NCBI GenBank assembly: GCA_028095005.1
Contig: CM051462.1
Coordinates: 127,338,752-127,402,751 of the forward strand
Reading direction: 5' to 3'
DNA from: Rhynchospora pubera
Lineage: Eukaryota; Streptophyta; Magnoliopsida; Poales; Cyperaceae
Length of the DNA: 64,000 nucleotides
Below, one piece after another: positions 12,661 through 24,789 of the stretch (within the stretch, counting starts at the first letter, position 1; every line of letters begins with the position of its first letter). The notes beneath the pieces are model-generated. The model did no database searches, had not been told where the DNA came from, and saw only the letters and a list, made by a program, of their open reading frames with translations. Position numbers and translations under genes: made by a program.

Positions 12661-13123
12661 TAAATCGACTGCCTCCTGATTACCCTGAAAAGGAGAAGGA
12701 GATGGGCGAAAATAATAGACTTCTTGGATGAGTTTTGAAAATGCATAAATTTAACGCCAAAAACCACCGGTGGCCATTAATGTTTGGAAATGAAACAGCC
12801 GTTAAATTTTAATAAAGGATTTTTTTAATACAGCAAAGGTGCCCAATACGTGGGCAAAATAAGAAAACAAAATTAATGATTTAGTCTTCCTATTTTTTTT
12901 TTAAAAAAAAAAAGAAAGCAGTTAATTATACTTGCTCTTTTCCAATAAAAAGCCTGACATTTCATCCCACAGTTTATTATGTTTTAATTTTAAATAACTT
13001 TGATTCTAGTTCAGACCATTTTACTGGTCGACGCTCTTACAATAAATTTAGCACATAAACAATATCTCGGTCTCGAATAAAACAATCGCTAATTTCCGGC
13101 TTTTTCGTGTAATCCCGTCGGTT

Positions 13124-13412
13124 CTCAATTTTGAAAGTTCAAACGACCGATCCGAACCGTCAAATATGATCTCCATATTGAAATCTCCTTGCCGACCAAA
13201 ATTTTCATTTTTTTGAATTTTTTAAGTATTTTTTCGGATTTTCAAAAACAGCAATTTTTGTAGGGTTCAGAACAAATTATATTAACGATTTTTTAAAATC
13301 CGAAAAAAATACTTAAAAAATTCAAAAAAATGAAAATTTTGGTCGGCAAGGAGATTTCAATATGGAGATCATATTTGACGGTTCGGATCGGTCGTTTGAA
13401 CTTTCAAAATTG
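13124..13412. repeat. Foldback/MITE-like inverted repeat, well preserved
   Basis: The left arm, beginning AATTTTGAAAGTTCAAACG and including ACCGATCCGAACCGTCAAAT, is the reverse complement of the right arm, which ends CGTTTGAACTTTCAAAATTG. Arms are about 115 bp with a spacer of about 50 bp. Outer words CCCGTCGGTTCTCAAT and ATTGAGATCTGACGGG extend the pairing imperfectly. It is related to the older foldback at 281-555. Confidence 0.8.
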
Positions 13413-13461
13413 AGATCTGACGGGATTTAACTGAGACTCCGGTCAAAGCGCTTTGATTGAA

Positions 13462-13467
<6 letters not shown>

Positions 13468-13508
<41 letters not shown>

Positions 13509-13509
13509 A
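13468..13509. repeat. (TC)n(TA)n microsatellite
   Basis: A CT dinucleotide run passes directly into a TA run. A 119-codon plus-strand frame begins within it but resembles no known family and is not called as a gene. Confidence 0.9.
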
Positions 13510-14003
13510 TGTTAATCATTTTTCAGCGTTCAATTTATTTAATTATCCGGAATCTGTTAAATCTATTCTTTTCCCAAAACAAATAAAAATCAAAGCCTCG
13601 ATGAGTCCAAATATCTTTGAACGACTTAAACGCCGTATAAGGGTATTGTTGGCGCATCGTCATAGGCGCCGTATGACAACAGCCTCATGCACACCAAACA
13701 CGCTTAAGCAAACCGAACCCCATTCTTCTCTCCAATTTAGGACACTAAGGCAAGCTGCGTTCACAAGCAAGTTCAATGCGTTTCCTAAGGTACATGTATC
13801 CTCGGTCGAGGGATAAATTGTATCGTTTTACAGTTGAAAATAATGCTATTGAAAAAAATGAGCTGCAATTATGTAACCTCGGAGGCATGAAATTCTGAAA
13901 CAAAGAGCAAAGACACAAACCAACAACTAAAGTGCAAATTCTTAAGGACTAAATTAAATTCACCACAATATAGTCACACAATAAGACAACAAAATAAATA
14001 GAA

Positions 14004-17000
14004 TTAGACGATGCGCTCAAGTTCTCGTGCATAGCTGAGAGTCTGATTGATCAACTGGAGAGATGGTATCTCCTTGCAAGGTTGGGTCTCTTTCGCCTTT
14101 TGGAAGAACACACAGCCATCCCTAATCTCCCATTCAGGGTGATCCTGTAATAAAAGCAAACAAAAATATATATTTATTTTTTTACATATATTTCAATATG
14201 TATCTGATGTACAGTAAAAACATATAAAGATTGCATAATGATGTCAGCTAGGTGCCTACACGACTACTTTAGCTATGTTAATATTTGCTCTCACTAGTGT
14301 TTTGAAGTTGAGAAAACTCTTTATTCTTGACAAGGTGAACAAATAGAATAAAGAAGAAATGTGACTTATAACCAAGGCTTCTGAGCTGTGCATCAGTGCT
14401 GTATTTGTGCTGGACCAACCATTACTCAACAGTCAGTGGACCAGAAGGTCGGAGAGTCATCTAGGGTGTAGCGAGCTCAAATGAACACCAAACCATGTTA
14501 AAATCAGTATGCCTTTAAAATCAATTTTTCTTTCGTATTTTAAGCAACAATACTTATGAACACCAAACCATGTTAAATAATATTATATTCCAGTCATACC
14601 ATTCAATACCCAGAATTGTATGAAAGATGTACCAACTCATATGGGCCAAAAAATAACCCAATATTATTATGTAAGTCTCAAATAATCAGTACGAGAAATC
14701 CTAGACCAAAAAAGGCACCACCACATTATTCTATACTGGCAAAATCATCAAAATGAAAATCTGTATACATCGTGCAGTAGGACTTCAATGAACGAAAAAG
14801 CGTGACATCTAGAAGCTTAGTGCTACTATATCATACTTGGCTGACTTTTGAATCGAAAATAGCATGTCATTAGCTAAGCCTAACAGTTTGTTCCGTTCAA
14901 ATACTTGATGACCTTTTAAAATATTTTAAAAGCATGAAAGATCCTGAGTATTAAGAACAGCAAATTTACAATGCTCATTTATGCTAGATCTTTTTATTTT
15001 TCCTTTTAAGAAAACAAAAAGGATACCTCTGAAATATACTGAGAAAGCTCTTGATCAGAGGAGAACATCAGCATTTTCTTCGCATCATTTATTGTCAAAT
15101 AATCATATGCTTTCTCACTGCATCCAGCTATTTCATCCCTACGTAAAACAACATAATAAACAAATATATATGAAAACCTATGTCAAAATGAATAATCAAC
15201 TCAAAAGAAATTTTACATGCAGCATGTCTGAAGCAAGATGTAGAAACTTCTCATACGCACAAGTATGTTACTTATTCTCAAACAGAAGTTCATTTTAATC
15301 ATTTAACTATGTTAACTAAACAAAGCTAGCTCTCAAAATAGCTCTTGTATGTTGTTTTGTATTAGTTAGAATCAATGCATTTTTTTGTAATAATTTTCCT
15401 AATTCCTGAAGTAATGCATTTGCCACAAAATTTTAACTCCAATTAAGCCCAAAGTAAAGCTTCAAATGAGCAACTATGCCCACACTAAACTTAAGTGCTC
15501 ATCAACTACCCATAATTGCAACATATTCCTGGCTATTAACTAATATTAAGATATGCTAACTCAATTCACAATTAGTCTCCAAATTTAAACTACAACGAAG
15601 CAAATAATTACCTGACAGTTTTCGCAAGGAGGTCCATGAAATAAACATATGTTTCATGCGGCACTGCCTGTCTGGCACTCAAAACACGATTATAGGCCCC
15701 TTCCATAAAAGATTGCTCCAATTCAACTGCATGTTTAATGCAAGGGTTTTCCAATGCACTTGGTGGTAACAATTCCAATTCAGTATGGAACTCAGCAATT
15801 CTATTCTGTACAAGTAGCCTCAGCAGGTTCAGTCCCAGAATTGGATACTCTTCGGATGATGGTGGTATTATGTTGCTGTAAATGAAAAATTTATAGAACT
15901 GTAAGAACCTTTTTTAAAATTCTAGCTCATGCCAAGACCTTTGGTATTGCAAAAGTTCCAGACTATACCAAAGACCATGGGTATTTCAATTGTAAGGTAA
16001 GTTGGGACAAATTTAATGAAACAGATATAGAAAATAATCCTTTTACTTTTATAATAACTACATAGTAGAAAGGTTACCATTATACTGGCACTTAAAAGAT
16101 GGATACAGGCAATGTTTTCCAAAATATGGTGGAATATCAATGTTAAAATCCAATGGCTTTCAAAATGGTAATAACAACATGAAAATAAGGTTACTGGCAC
16201 TAACAATTCATTGGATGATATCAACGATTCTAAGACAGCAACTAATTAGCCCAAAATTGAAAAAAAAAACAAAAGAGAATACAATACCAGGTGTCGGTGT
16301 AATACGGCTTCAGCTGTGAGAAATCCCTCTCAAATGCTTCTTGATCTTCTATTTTCACACTCAAGACAACTGCATGCTCATATATTTGTCCTGAAATGAA
16401 AACCATAACACAACAAAATTTAGATTAAACAGCTGGGTAATAATCCATTTGATTCATATGAGAGCTTACTTCATAAAGCAGTCACAAAATAAAAGAACCA
16501 AAAAGGAAACATCTGTACAAAGATGATAAAAGAACTTCAGACATTACTTGCTATAGCCAACTCCTCTGAAGCATTTGGCGTAGGTTGGAATGATGGCGGT
16601 AGGCTTGGAAATTTTGTTAAGAGAACCTGCATACATAAATTCCTCTGAGTTAGTTAATCAACTAATTATAAGAAAATAGAACTTTACCCGCTTCCTTATG
16701 CACACCCCGAATAAATCAAAGCCAGACCAAGTTCCAAGTATTGAACAAAGATAAATGCACAAGCTATGGTAAAAACTAAATAAACAAATCAAAGATAAAC
16801 CCTATTATGAAGATACAGTGCATATCTTCGAACTGATGTACAATGGCGTCAAATTTGGGGCCACCAGTATATTGCGTATTGACAGTAATTTTGGCTGACG
16901 GCACCATAACTGGGAATTTGGTCAATATCAGAAGAAAACGTTTCACATAATACTACTGAAAACAAAAAAATACATTAAACATTGACTTCTCTATTTCAAA

Positions 17001-17347
17001 TTTCAATTATAACCTCAAAGCACAAGAACCTCACATATTGTGCTAAGGAAATCAATGTTGCAAATGGTCCTCAAATACTTTTCCAGGTTTAATTAAGTAC
17101 ACCCTCAATTGGACAACACTATCACAAAAAGAGAAGAACTTGAAACTAAAATCTCTCGCAACTCGCCTTCCTTTCTCAACAAAAGTCAGAACTAAAGCGA
17201 TAAGCAAAAGAAGAGAAGAGGAAAAAAAAAAAAAAAAAAAACCTTGATCTGAGTAAGAAGAGTAGTGCAAGTATTGAAATCGTTCCTTGCGAACGCCGCC
17301 TTGAATCGCTCGAAGAGTTGCGCCACCTCTCTCAGCTGTGGATCCAT
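14004..17347 (-). CDS. RPN12: 26S proteasome non-ATPase regulatory subunit 8 (RPN12), 6 exons
   Basis: Coding exons on the minus strand: 17347-17243, 16626-16548, 16390-16288, 15875-15612, 15138-15027, 14144-14004; 804 nt, 267 residues, the usual plant RPN12 length. The product starts MDPQLREVAQLFERFKAAF and ends SLQLINQTLSYARELERIV, both nearly diagnostic of plant RPN12. The middle carries LGLNLLRLLVQNRIAEFHTE and HAVELEQSFMEGAYNRVLSA of the PCI/CSN8-PSMD8 fold. RPN12 is a lid subunit of the 19S regulatory particle and is needed for late lid assembly on the base, in nucleus and cytosol. All introns are GT-AG; intron 1 begins GT followed by a run of about 19 T. The frame is continuous with no damage. 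Its 5' end faces the TIR-flanked tandem-repeat block, which starts within about 300 bp. Confidence 0.96.
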
Positions 17348-17589
17348 CTCTCTGTCAGGATGGTATTCAACCTAAGTTCCACTAGGTTTTCTTCTCTCTT
17401 CTTTTCTTTTTGCTACTATGTTGCTTGGAGAGAAGGAAAGTTAATTGTCGGATTGGTACATCTTAGTTTCTATAAACGAAGAAAACAGATCAGGCCCGTT
17501 TATAACTGGGCCGACTTATATTGGGCCGATCTATTTTCACTTTCTTTCTTGAAAAGTGAAAACTCAACGCCTCAAAAAAGAACATGAAA

Positions 17590-18910
17590 AGAGATGAGAT
17601 GACTATAAAATAAAAACTAACCAGGAATTATAACCACCATCGCGTTTTATACCATCGCTACCATCGCTAACTAAAAATAGAATTTTCGCTCCCTCTCCTC
17701 TCACGCGCGCACTCCTTCCGCTCTCTCCTCTCACGCGCGCTCTCCTTCCCTAGCGCGTTCATCTTCTCCACCTCCTCTCTTCCCTTCTCTGCCACACTCC
17801 CCTCTGTCCATCTTCACTCTCCTTCTACCCCCGTGCCTTTTCTTCTCTTCTCTGTCTTTCCTCTGACAAGCAAGAAAACAAATTGAACATATAGAATAAC
17901 AAATTGAACATATGAATGAACAAAGTGAACATATACACCAACAAAGTGAGACATAAAATAAACACAGAACTCTGACGCACAGCAAAACAAATTGAACACA
18001 TAGAAGTAACAAATTGAACATATAGAATAACAAATTGAACATATAGAATAACAAATTGAACATATAAATGAATAAAGTGAACATATACACATAAATCTGA
18101 CAAGTAAGAAAACAAATTGAACATATGGAATAACAAATTGAACATATGAATGAACAAAGTGAACATATACACCAACAAAGTGAGACAAAATAAACACAGA
18201 AATCTGACGAACAACAGAACAAATTGAACACATAGAAATAACAAATTGAACATATGAATGAACAAAGTGAACATATACACTAACAAAGTGAGATATAAAA
18301 TAAACACATAAATCTGACAAGCAACAAAACAAAGTGAACATATAGAATAACAAATTGAACATATGAATGAACAAAGTGAACATATACACCAACAAAGTGA
18401 GACATAAAATAAACACAGAAATCTGACGCACAACAAAACAAATTGAACACATAGAAATAACAAATTGAACAGATGAATGAACAAAGTGAACATATACACT
18501 AACAAAGTGAGATATAAAATAAACACATAAATCTGACAAGCAACAAAACAAATTGAACATATAGAATAACAAATTGAACATATGAATGAACAAAGTGAAC
18601 ATATACACCAACAAATTGAACATAAGGAAGAGACTGCAGAGTGCGAAGGGAGGGGAAAGGGAGAGAGATGCACAGAAGGAAGAGACTGAAGAGTGCGAAG
18701 GGAGAGGAGCGTACCCGGATGAGGAGAGGGGAGGGGAGCGCTTCGCAGGGTGAGGAGAGGGCTCACTTCGCTGGGGAGAGAGGAGCGCTTCGCTTCGCTG
18801 GGTTAGGAGAGGGGAGCGCTTCGAACGATGGTAGCGATGGTAGAAATAGAGATGGTAGTAATCAATTTCCAAAACAAAACTAACGGTAGCTATGCAAAAG
18901 CTGGACAAGG
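17590..18910. mobile_element. TIR-flanked block enclosing a tandem-repeat array
   Basis: The left flank has CTACCATCGCTACCATCG-type sequence (about 17653-17672) and the right flank its reverse complement CGATGGTAGCGATGGTAG (about 18825-18842). Beyond these the pairing continues loosely (AACTAAAAATAGAATTTT on the left; AAAACAAAACTAACGGTAGC on the right). Inside each end are CT-rich (left) and GA-rich (right) stretches with CGC repeats, and in the centre the roughly 110-bp tandem array. No transposase was seen. It may be a non-autonomous DNA element that carries a minisatellite. Confidence 0.55.
17860..18622. repeat. Tandem array of about 110-bp units, about seven copies
   Basis: The marker word CTGAC(AAGC/GCAC)AA.AAAAC recurs near 17862, 17972, 18097, 18204, 18313, 18423 and 18533. 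Each unit is built of shorter variants of AACAAATTGAACATATAGAAT and AACAAAGTGAACATATACAC. Two unit types alternate (AAGC and GCAC/GAAC versions), so the true period may be about 220 bp. The third unit is longer by about 15 bp through one extra sub-repeat. Minus-strand frames of 364, 313 and 166 codons stay open through it in all three frames, which marks them as composition artefacts. Confidence 0.85.
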
Positions 18911-19486
18911 TGTAAGATTTAAATTATTTACAAAGATCTAAATCAACCCAAAATTTATGTTGATTTTTGCATATTAAAGCTCACGTGTTGATTAATCATT
19001 GGATCATTTAATTTTGATAAATAATGATTGCAAGGTTTGCCAAAAAGTGATGTTTGCTCGGATTACTCCCATCGTCCAATTAAGAGGATCAAATGTTTAA
19101 CAGGTCCATAACTATCAAACTTATAAATCCGATCTGACCCGTTAATTAACCAGCGTCTGGGGTGCCCATCAGAACCCTTTGTTGTGTTGCTCTATGCAAT
19201 TCCCTGCCAAATAAACCCTCCGATTTCCCAAGGTTGATGATGTACATTCCATAGTTTATTGTTAATTTATTTCATTGATCACATTATTGATTTTGTAGGA
19301 GATTAGCATATTGGATAAAACTCTACATGCAATTCAGTAAGGCATTGAATAATGCCCTAGCTTAAGTGCAAGTTGGAGCACAAATATGTAAATAAAATAG
19401 TATATTAAATCAAATGTTCAATGCCTACAATTAGATACTAATCACGAGAGGAACACCTGTAACAATATGAACCAACAAGGGACCCT
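18911..19486. other. Short intergenic spacer and 3' flank of the VIN3-like gene
   Basis: AT-rich DNA between the repeat block and the stop codon of the VIN3-like gene; the 3' UTR of that gene probably lies at its right end. Nothing else was recognised. Confidence 0.5.
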
Positions 19487-22400
19487 TCAATGCCAAAATT
19501 TAGCAAAGAAAACCCTTTTATCAACCGGTTTCTCCTTGCCACAAATACCATCCATGAATGCATCCATCAATTGTGCAACAAGACTTGCAGGATCATCTAT
19601 CAACACATCAATAAATGTGCTGACCACCCGTCTCTCTTGATCAGTTGCCTTGACACTAAACCAAGTGAGGAACTTGACCCGTAACTCCCTTTGCATATAA
19701 CCTTCATACTCCAGCCACCTTATAGCCTTAACACAGTACTCATACTGCTGCTCAGCTGACTTATTTCTGGGTTCAAAAATAGGTGTGTCAGCTTTCTTGG
19801 GTTTGCTTGGCACCAGTTCCATTTCCAACACACAAGAATTTGACTCCATAAGAGGCAATGAAACAACTGACGCATTTTTTGGAGGCGAGTTATTGTTATC
19901 ACTTGAGTTTGTTGAGCCCTTTTGTGAATCCAGGTCTCGAGTTGGCTCTTTCCTAAAGCCAGGATCTGATAGCCCAGCAAGGCTCTGTGTCATGCACTTG
20001 ACCTCCCACGTGCCAAATTCTCTTGTGCTACTAAATGGGCATGCTTTGAAGTAGTATTCCGTTGAAGGGGTCAGACCCGAAATGGGAATGATAGTTTCAT
20101 GGTTAAGAATCAAACAATTGAGTTTCTCAGGGTATCCCATAGAATTGAGATTCTGGTACAAAATAGAGCAGCCGAGTATTTTTTCTTCGAACATCACCTC
20201 AGATGCGAGGAGAGAGATAGTCACTGATGAGTGGGTCACTTCCTTCAACTGGATTTGAAAAGCATGTGATCCTGAAATAGTGGGACAAAGTTTCAGATAA
20301 ATCTAAAAAGTAAAAAAAAACTGAAACACAGAAAAAGGCAAACACAGAAGAATTTGAAATAAATTAAATTATTGTTAAAGTTTAATATATTGAATTGGTA
20401 TTTCAGGTGTACCCCTACAAAGACTGATAACCGCAATCAAGGTCATGTACAATTGAGCAATCAGCAATGAAATAAAGAAAATATGCATCATGTCCTCATT
20501 CACAATGACAACTAAGTTGATTGATTGAATGATTTGTTGATTGCAGTTAGTAATTCCCTAATAAAGGATCTTATGTATATCCTGCAAATCACTGGCGTTG
20601 TCATGCAGGGCTTTGCAAGCATGAAAATACACATATAACCCTCCTTCCTGTATTTACTTCAAAACAAACTCTAATGCTTCATTCTCTGTCTTCTTTATAA
20701 ATAGATAGAATGGACAATCTTGGTATTGCTTTTTGAGAAATGGGAAATGGAGTTGTCAGATGCATTTTCATTTACTTTAGAATGACATATAGTATACTTT
20801 TCGTGGTATGAATGTGATTGTGATGTGCAAGGGCACAGAAGGAATCATTCCTATACTAGAATGATCATGTATATCAGTATATCCAAAAAGCAGTACATTA
20901 TATTAGAAAAATAAAGGCATTTGACAGAGATTTGGATTTACAAATAAAAATAAAATACAAGGAAATTATATTAAATAATAAGTAGGTTGCTACCTAGGTG
21001 TTTAGGCTTAGAATTTGTGGTCTCAATCCCTAACTGACAACCAAGCATTTGATCCAATGCCTCCAAGGCTGAAGAACATAGTTTCTGAACCTCAGGACCA
21101 CAGTTCAGTCGGTTAACAATACATCTTGAATTGGCTGCTGAGACATTGTCAAGAGGGCCCACTTCTTTCTTCAGCTTTGCTACTCCTAGACTTACTGCTT
21201 TTTCAATTTCTTTGTAGCCCTCAGTACCTTTTAGCATCTTGTTGCTGAGGAAGAGCCTTTCACACAGTGCATCTACTCTTCTTGCACTTATTGCAGCTGA
21301 CAGTTGTTTCCTCAAGCACCTGCCACAAAGGAAAATGGCATCAGCACACAAAGGAAAGCTCAGCAATTAGCGGATTAGTACTCAGATGTAACAGTAACAT
21401 ACCATATGACACCAACTATGTATCTGGAAACTTAAAAATGCTGTTTGGTACTGGCAGGTATGGATCAAGACACACCCAGTATATAGCAAACTAGTTGATA
21501 AACTTATTGGAACCATGCCATCTTAGTCAGAATAAAACTGATGTTACATTAAATACCACTGAAATCTGATGCAACACCATCTGCTATTATTGTAAAAATA
21601 AGACAAAAATTTTACCCCAAAAGGGAGTTGACCTTTCCACAAAAAACACAGTAGAAAGCCCCATCCAATCTCTCACTGCACTCACTCTTCTTCCAAATGC
21701 AAAATTTTTCATGCTTCAATGCACACCTCAAGTGACAGGTGGCGCCACATGATTCATCTGTAAAAGGTGGGTCTGAGCTACACACTAGCCAGAGGCTTGG
21801 GTCCTTGTTCTCATCGAACTTGCAACAAACACAACAAGAGCATCTTTTGCAATACATATCTCCTATATTAAGTTTGGCTCTACATGCAACATTTTCACAC
21901 ACAAGCTGATCAAGTTTTCCATTTTTGCCCCTATGATTTTCTTTATTTGACTTCCGTTTAGGATGATCAGCTTTTACATCTCTGTCCAAATCTGTTGCCT
22001 TTCTTTTGAGTACATTTGGTACATTGGTATCAACAAGTTCAACAAAATCCTGATGTTGGTCAGGATCTTCTGTAACAGGCCCCACAGATTCTCCATGTTT
22101 GCATCTTTTACAATAGCTATCACCTACACTCAATAGGGCCCTACAAAATGCATTGTCACAGATTGATTCATCAAAAGTTGCATCTTTCGCCCCTGGATTC
22201 TCTTCATTTGCATCTTGTCTGTAGTTTCTGGTGATTGATTTTCGTGCAATGAGTTTGAGTAGTTGGTTTATCATTTTGGCTTTGGGCCGGCCGCTGTATT
22301 TTCTATCTTTCCCTGATTCAAAGCAAACTAATTGAATTAGTTCTTTGCGAGTCCATGACTGGAGCAGCTCACGAGCATCATTGGGAACTTTAGACAGTTC

Positions 22401-22892
22401 ATAAACTAATTCTCTCTTTTTCTCCAGGCTTAGATCATTACTATGTTCTTCAGCTTCGCTTGCGCTACCTGCATATAAAAAATGAACATTCTTTTTGAAA
22501 AAATAAGGAAAGTAATATAGGAAAAATGTTACAAAAATTATAGCAGTTTGTGGTACAAACTACAAAATAGTGTTAATTAGCATAATTTATCAATCAATTG
22601 TACTCCAGTTTAGGCAAACAGAAGCCCCTACGTTTGGTTTGTCAAATTATCTGGTAAAACAACAATAAGTAGGGGGGTGGTGATAAGAAGCTTAGACGAG
22701 CGCCTAAGATAATAGGAGAAAATTATGTGCATTGTGCCAATAAATCAAGAAATATGAGGCCTAGATTGGATGTATGCAACAGGGTAGCTGCACAGTTCTA
22801 ATAAGGCGATCGAGTTAAGAGTACCCCCACCTTTATTAATAAGGAAAGTAAAATAAAGAAGTATACGGTATACCTGAATAGCTGGATTCCAT
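19487..22892 (-). CDS. VIN3-like (VEL family) PHD finger/fibronectin III protein, 4 exons
   Basis: Coding exons on the minus strand: 22892-22874, 22468-21616, 21319-20994, 20271-19487; 1983 nt, 660 residues. The first exon codes only MESSYS plus one base. In order: an N-terminal helical segment (KRELVYELSKVPNDARELLQ, WTRKELIQLVCFESGK), a first Cys module CDNAFCRALLSVGDSYCKRC (about 109-128), a basic linker, the PHD finger with CENVACRAKLNIGDMYCKRC then CCVCCKFDENKDPSLWLVC (about 196-291), a helical block from CLRKQLSAAISARRVDALC, an FN3 domain (about 400-495) and a C-terminal VID domain ending VFFAKFWH. VIN3-like proteins act with Polycomb repressive complex 2 at target chromatin, for example in vernalization silencing of FLC; head-to-tail contacts use the VID. 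Which of VIN3, VRN5/VIL1 or VEL1/VIL2 this matches cannot be decided. A GAA/CTT repeat lies just upstream in the leader (about 22940-22965). Confidence 0.92.
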
Positions 22893-24062
22893 GATGGTGA
22901 AGAAGGCGCTGGTTTTAAGCCTATTACAGTGTTACCCGAAACAGAAAGAAGAAGAAGAAGAAGAAAAGCACAGAGAAAGCGAACAAGACGAGAGACGGGG
23001 AGAGAGAGAATCGCACGATAAAGAAAGAGAAATAAGGTGACACTAGCATGAACCAAAGGGGACCGCTGCCATTGCTACTAGTAGCAATAATTAGATAGAA
23101 TATATATTATACACCAGAATTTAATATATGTATTAGTGATAAAGATGTATTAGTTTGATATCTTATTAATTTTTTTAAAAAATACATTGTAAATTACTAT
23201 TATTTGTCAACCTCCTCGTTTAAGCTTCACCGGTGCTAATATTCGTTATTATTTTTTGCAATAAAGTCAGGCTAGTATATTATTGTATTACGCATGTGGT
23301 CCACAAAGAACCTTTTTGTAATTGATACACCGGGTGCTTCTAACATTTTGTAAAGTGAAACAATTAAATACTTCCTTAAACTTGGCTCATAGAGAGTTTC
23401 TAATTGGCTATTTTTATACGGGAATGCTTTTTTTTCACAGTCGCTTTTACGTAGAGACGATGTGTGGAGCCATAGAGGACATGAAACACGTATAGCTAAA
23501 CAATAGGACTAAATTAAAAAGTTGTGATTTAATAAAATATAATTTATTTAATAAATTTTGAAATGTGAATAATAAGGAGGTGATCAGGTGAATATCTGCA
23601 TTTGAGAATAGTAAAAGACCTGCTTGATTGAGTCTGCGGGCTATTTTGCTTTTGCTTTTAACTAGTACAATATGCTAACGGCTAACCCGATATTTCACAG
23701 AAATAACGAATTAAGGCTCTTTAAATTAGCATTTTTCTGAATTATACAATAGATGCAAACTTTCTTTTTTCCCCCTTTGAAAAGAGAGTGACCACCTAGA
23801 TGTGGCACCTGCATTCAATTGAAACATCATCTACCCTTTTACAACATAATATAATATAAATTAATATCCCTTTTTTTATCACGCCAATTCAAATTAGGAC
23901 TCGTCTCGCAACCCAATTCCGATAACATTATTCCTGCAATATTCATTTCAAAGATATTATTTCATGATTTGTTACTTCTAATTACAAAGTGGCCATAGCT
24001 GGAAGACGTTTTATATATGGGGTCCACTGTCATAGGATCATTTTTATTCGGGCCTTTATCTA
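22893..24062. other. Intergenic DNA upstream of the VIN3-like gene
   Basis: The leader and promoter of the minus-strand VIN3-like gene lie at the left edge, including a CTT/GAA repeat. The rest is AT-rich. No gene or clear repeat was recognised. Confidence 0.5.
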
Positions 24063-24555
24063 CCCTGGTCCAATTGTGGACTAACATTACCAGTAACTTA
24101 TTTTGATACGAATTGGTGCTGAAGCAGCATGAATTCTGCTAGAGACTATGGAATTGAGATGGTCTGAACTATATTGCATCAAGGGTCCAGAGAAAATTAT
24201 TATAAAAAATTTACCAGTCCAAAAAGAGAAAATCATACAATTAATTTTTGTCGTGCTTGTAAAAAAAATGATAAAAAAAAATACATCTTTGTACCTTTTT
24301 GAGAGTTTCAAGTCATTCAGCTAACAGCCTCTACACGAACTACAATTTTCCTAACCTTTAGATACATACGAGTATTGATATAATTGTTCCATACCAAGAA
24401 GAATGACGCAATCAGTTATCTTAATTTATGTCGAACCTTTCTTCATTGCTGCTACTGTAGCTTTTGAGTGAAGATCATGAGATTTCATCTGCAAATACTA
24501 AATCTAGTATCGTTTGGACTGCACCAAAAAGGAATTGCAAGTTGGAACATGCTCT
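24063..24555 (-). repeat. Inverted duplicate of the downstream gene's last exon and 3' flank (left arm)
   Basis: The segment from CCCTGGTCCAATTGTGG to GGAACATGCTCTA is the reverse complement of 26277-26786 and almost identical by eye; the right arm has an extra stretch of about 16 bp (around 26666-26682). It contains a complete inverted copy of the 44-nt last coding exon with its stop codon (24518-24475) and its acceptor site. It ends only about 235 bp before the ATG of the gene that it was copied from. Confidence 0.9.
24475..24518 (-). pseudogene. Orphan inverted copy of a terminal exon
   Basis: Reading on the minus strand, an AG acceptor is followed by TCCAAACGATACTAGATTTA and an open stretch to TGA, identical to exon 5 of the gene at 24790-26358. 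No upstream exon with a matching donor is visible on this strand, so it is a duplicated fragment. Confidence 0.85.
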
Positions 24556-24613
24556 ATCCAGAGGATCCGCTCCCTTCTGGGCCTCCCCTCCTCTCTCATT
24601 CCCGTCTCTCTCT

Positions 24614-24625
24614 AAACCCTAAACC
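24614..24625 (+). promoter_or_regulatory. Telo-box-like motif in the core promoter/leader
   Basis: AAACCCTAAACC lies about 170 bp before the ATG in a CT-rich stretch. Telo-box motifs are frequent in promoters of plant genes tied to translation and cell proliferation. Presence is seen; function is inferred. Confidence 0.45.
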
Positions 24626-24789
24626 GTAACTTCTCCTTGGCCACCACGTGTCTCGCGGCATCGGCTCCCTTCCCCCTCGATTACTCTACTCTACAAACGG
24701 TAAGGTGAATACTCCTCTCTCCCTCTCTCTGTCTCATTTTCTTCCCCACTAAACTCAATCCGAAATGTGCTTGTTCATTCAGTGAATAA

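Larger units (their letters stand above)
11887..13123. other. 3' flank of the kinase gene and intergenic DNA
   Basis: The 3' UTR of the kinase probably occupies the first few hundred bases. Beyond it lie one complete MITE-like element (12364-12494) and a partial relative at 12527-12660. The rest is AT-rich with poly-A and poly-T runs, and no gene was seen. Confidence 0.6.

Noticed and set aside
13457..13816. 119-codon plus-strand frame beginning in a (TC)n(TA)n repeat
   Set aside because: The N-terminus is microsatellite-coded and the remainder matches no family; no splice or promoter evidence.
17731..18908. Minus-strand open frames of 166, 313 and 364 codons rich in FNLLFYMF and CSICY peptides
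   Set aside because: They are frame-shifted translations of one tandem nucleotide repeat that lacks stops on that strand; three frames are open at once and no family is recognised.
24087..24311. 74-codon minus frame, with a near-identical one at 26522-26710 (+)
   Set aside because: Both are the same 3' flank sequence in the two arms of the inverted repeat, downstream of the real stop codon.
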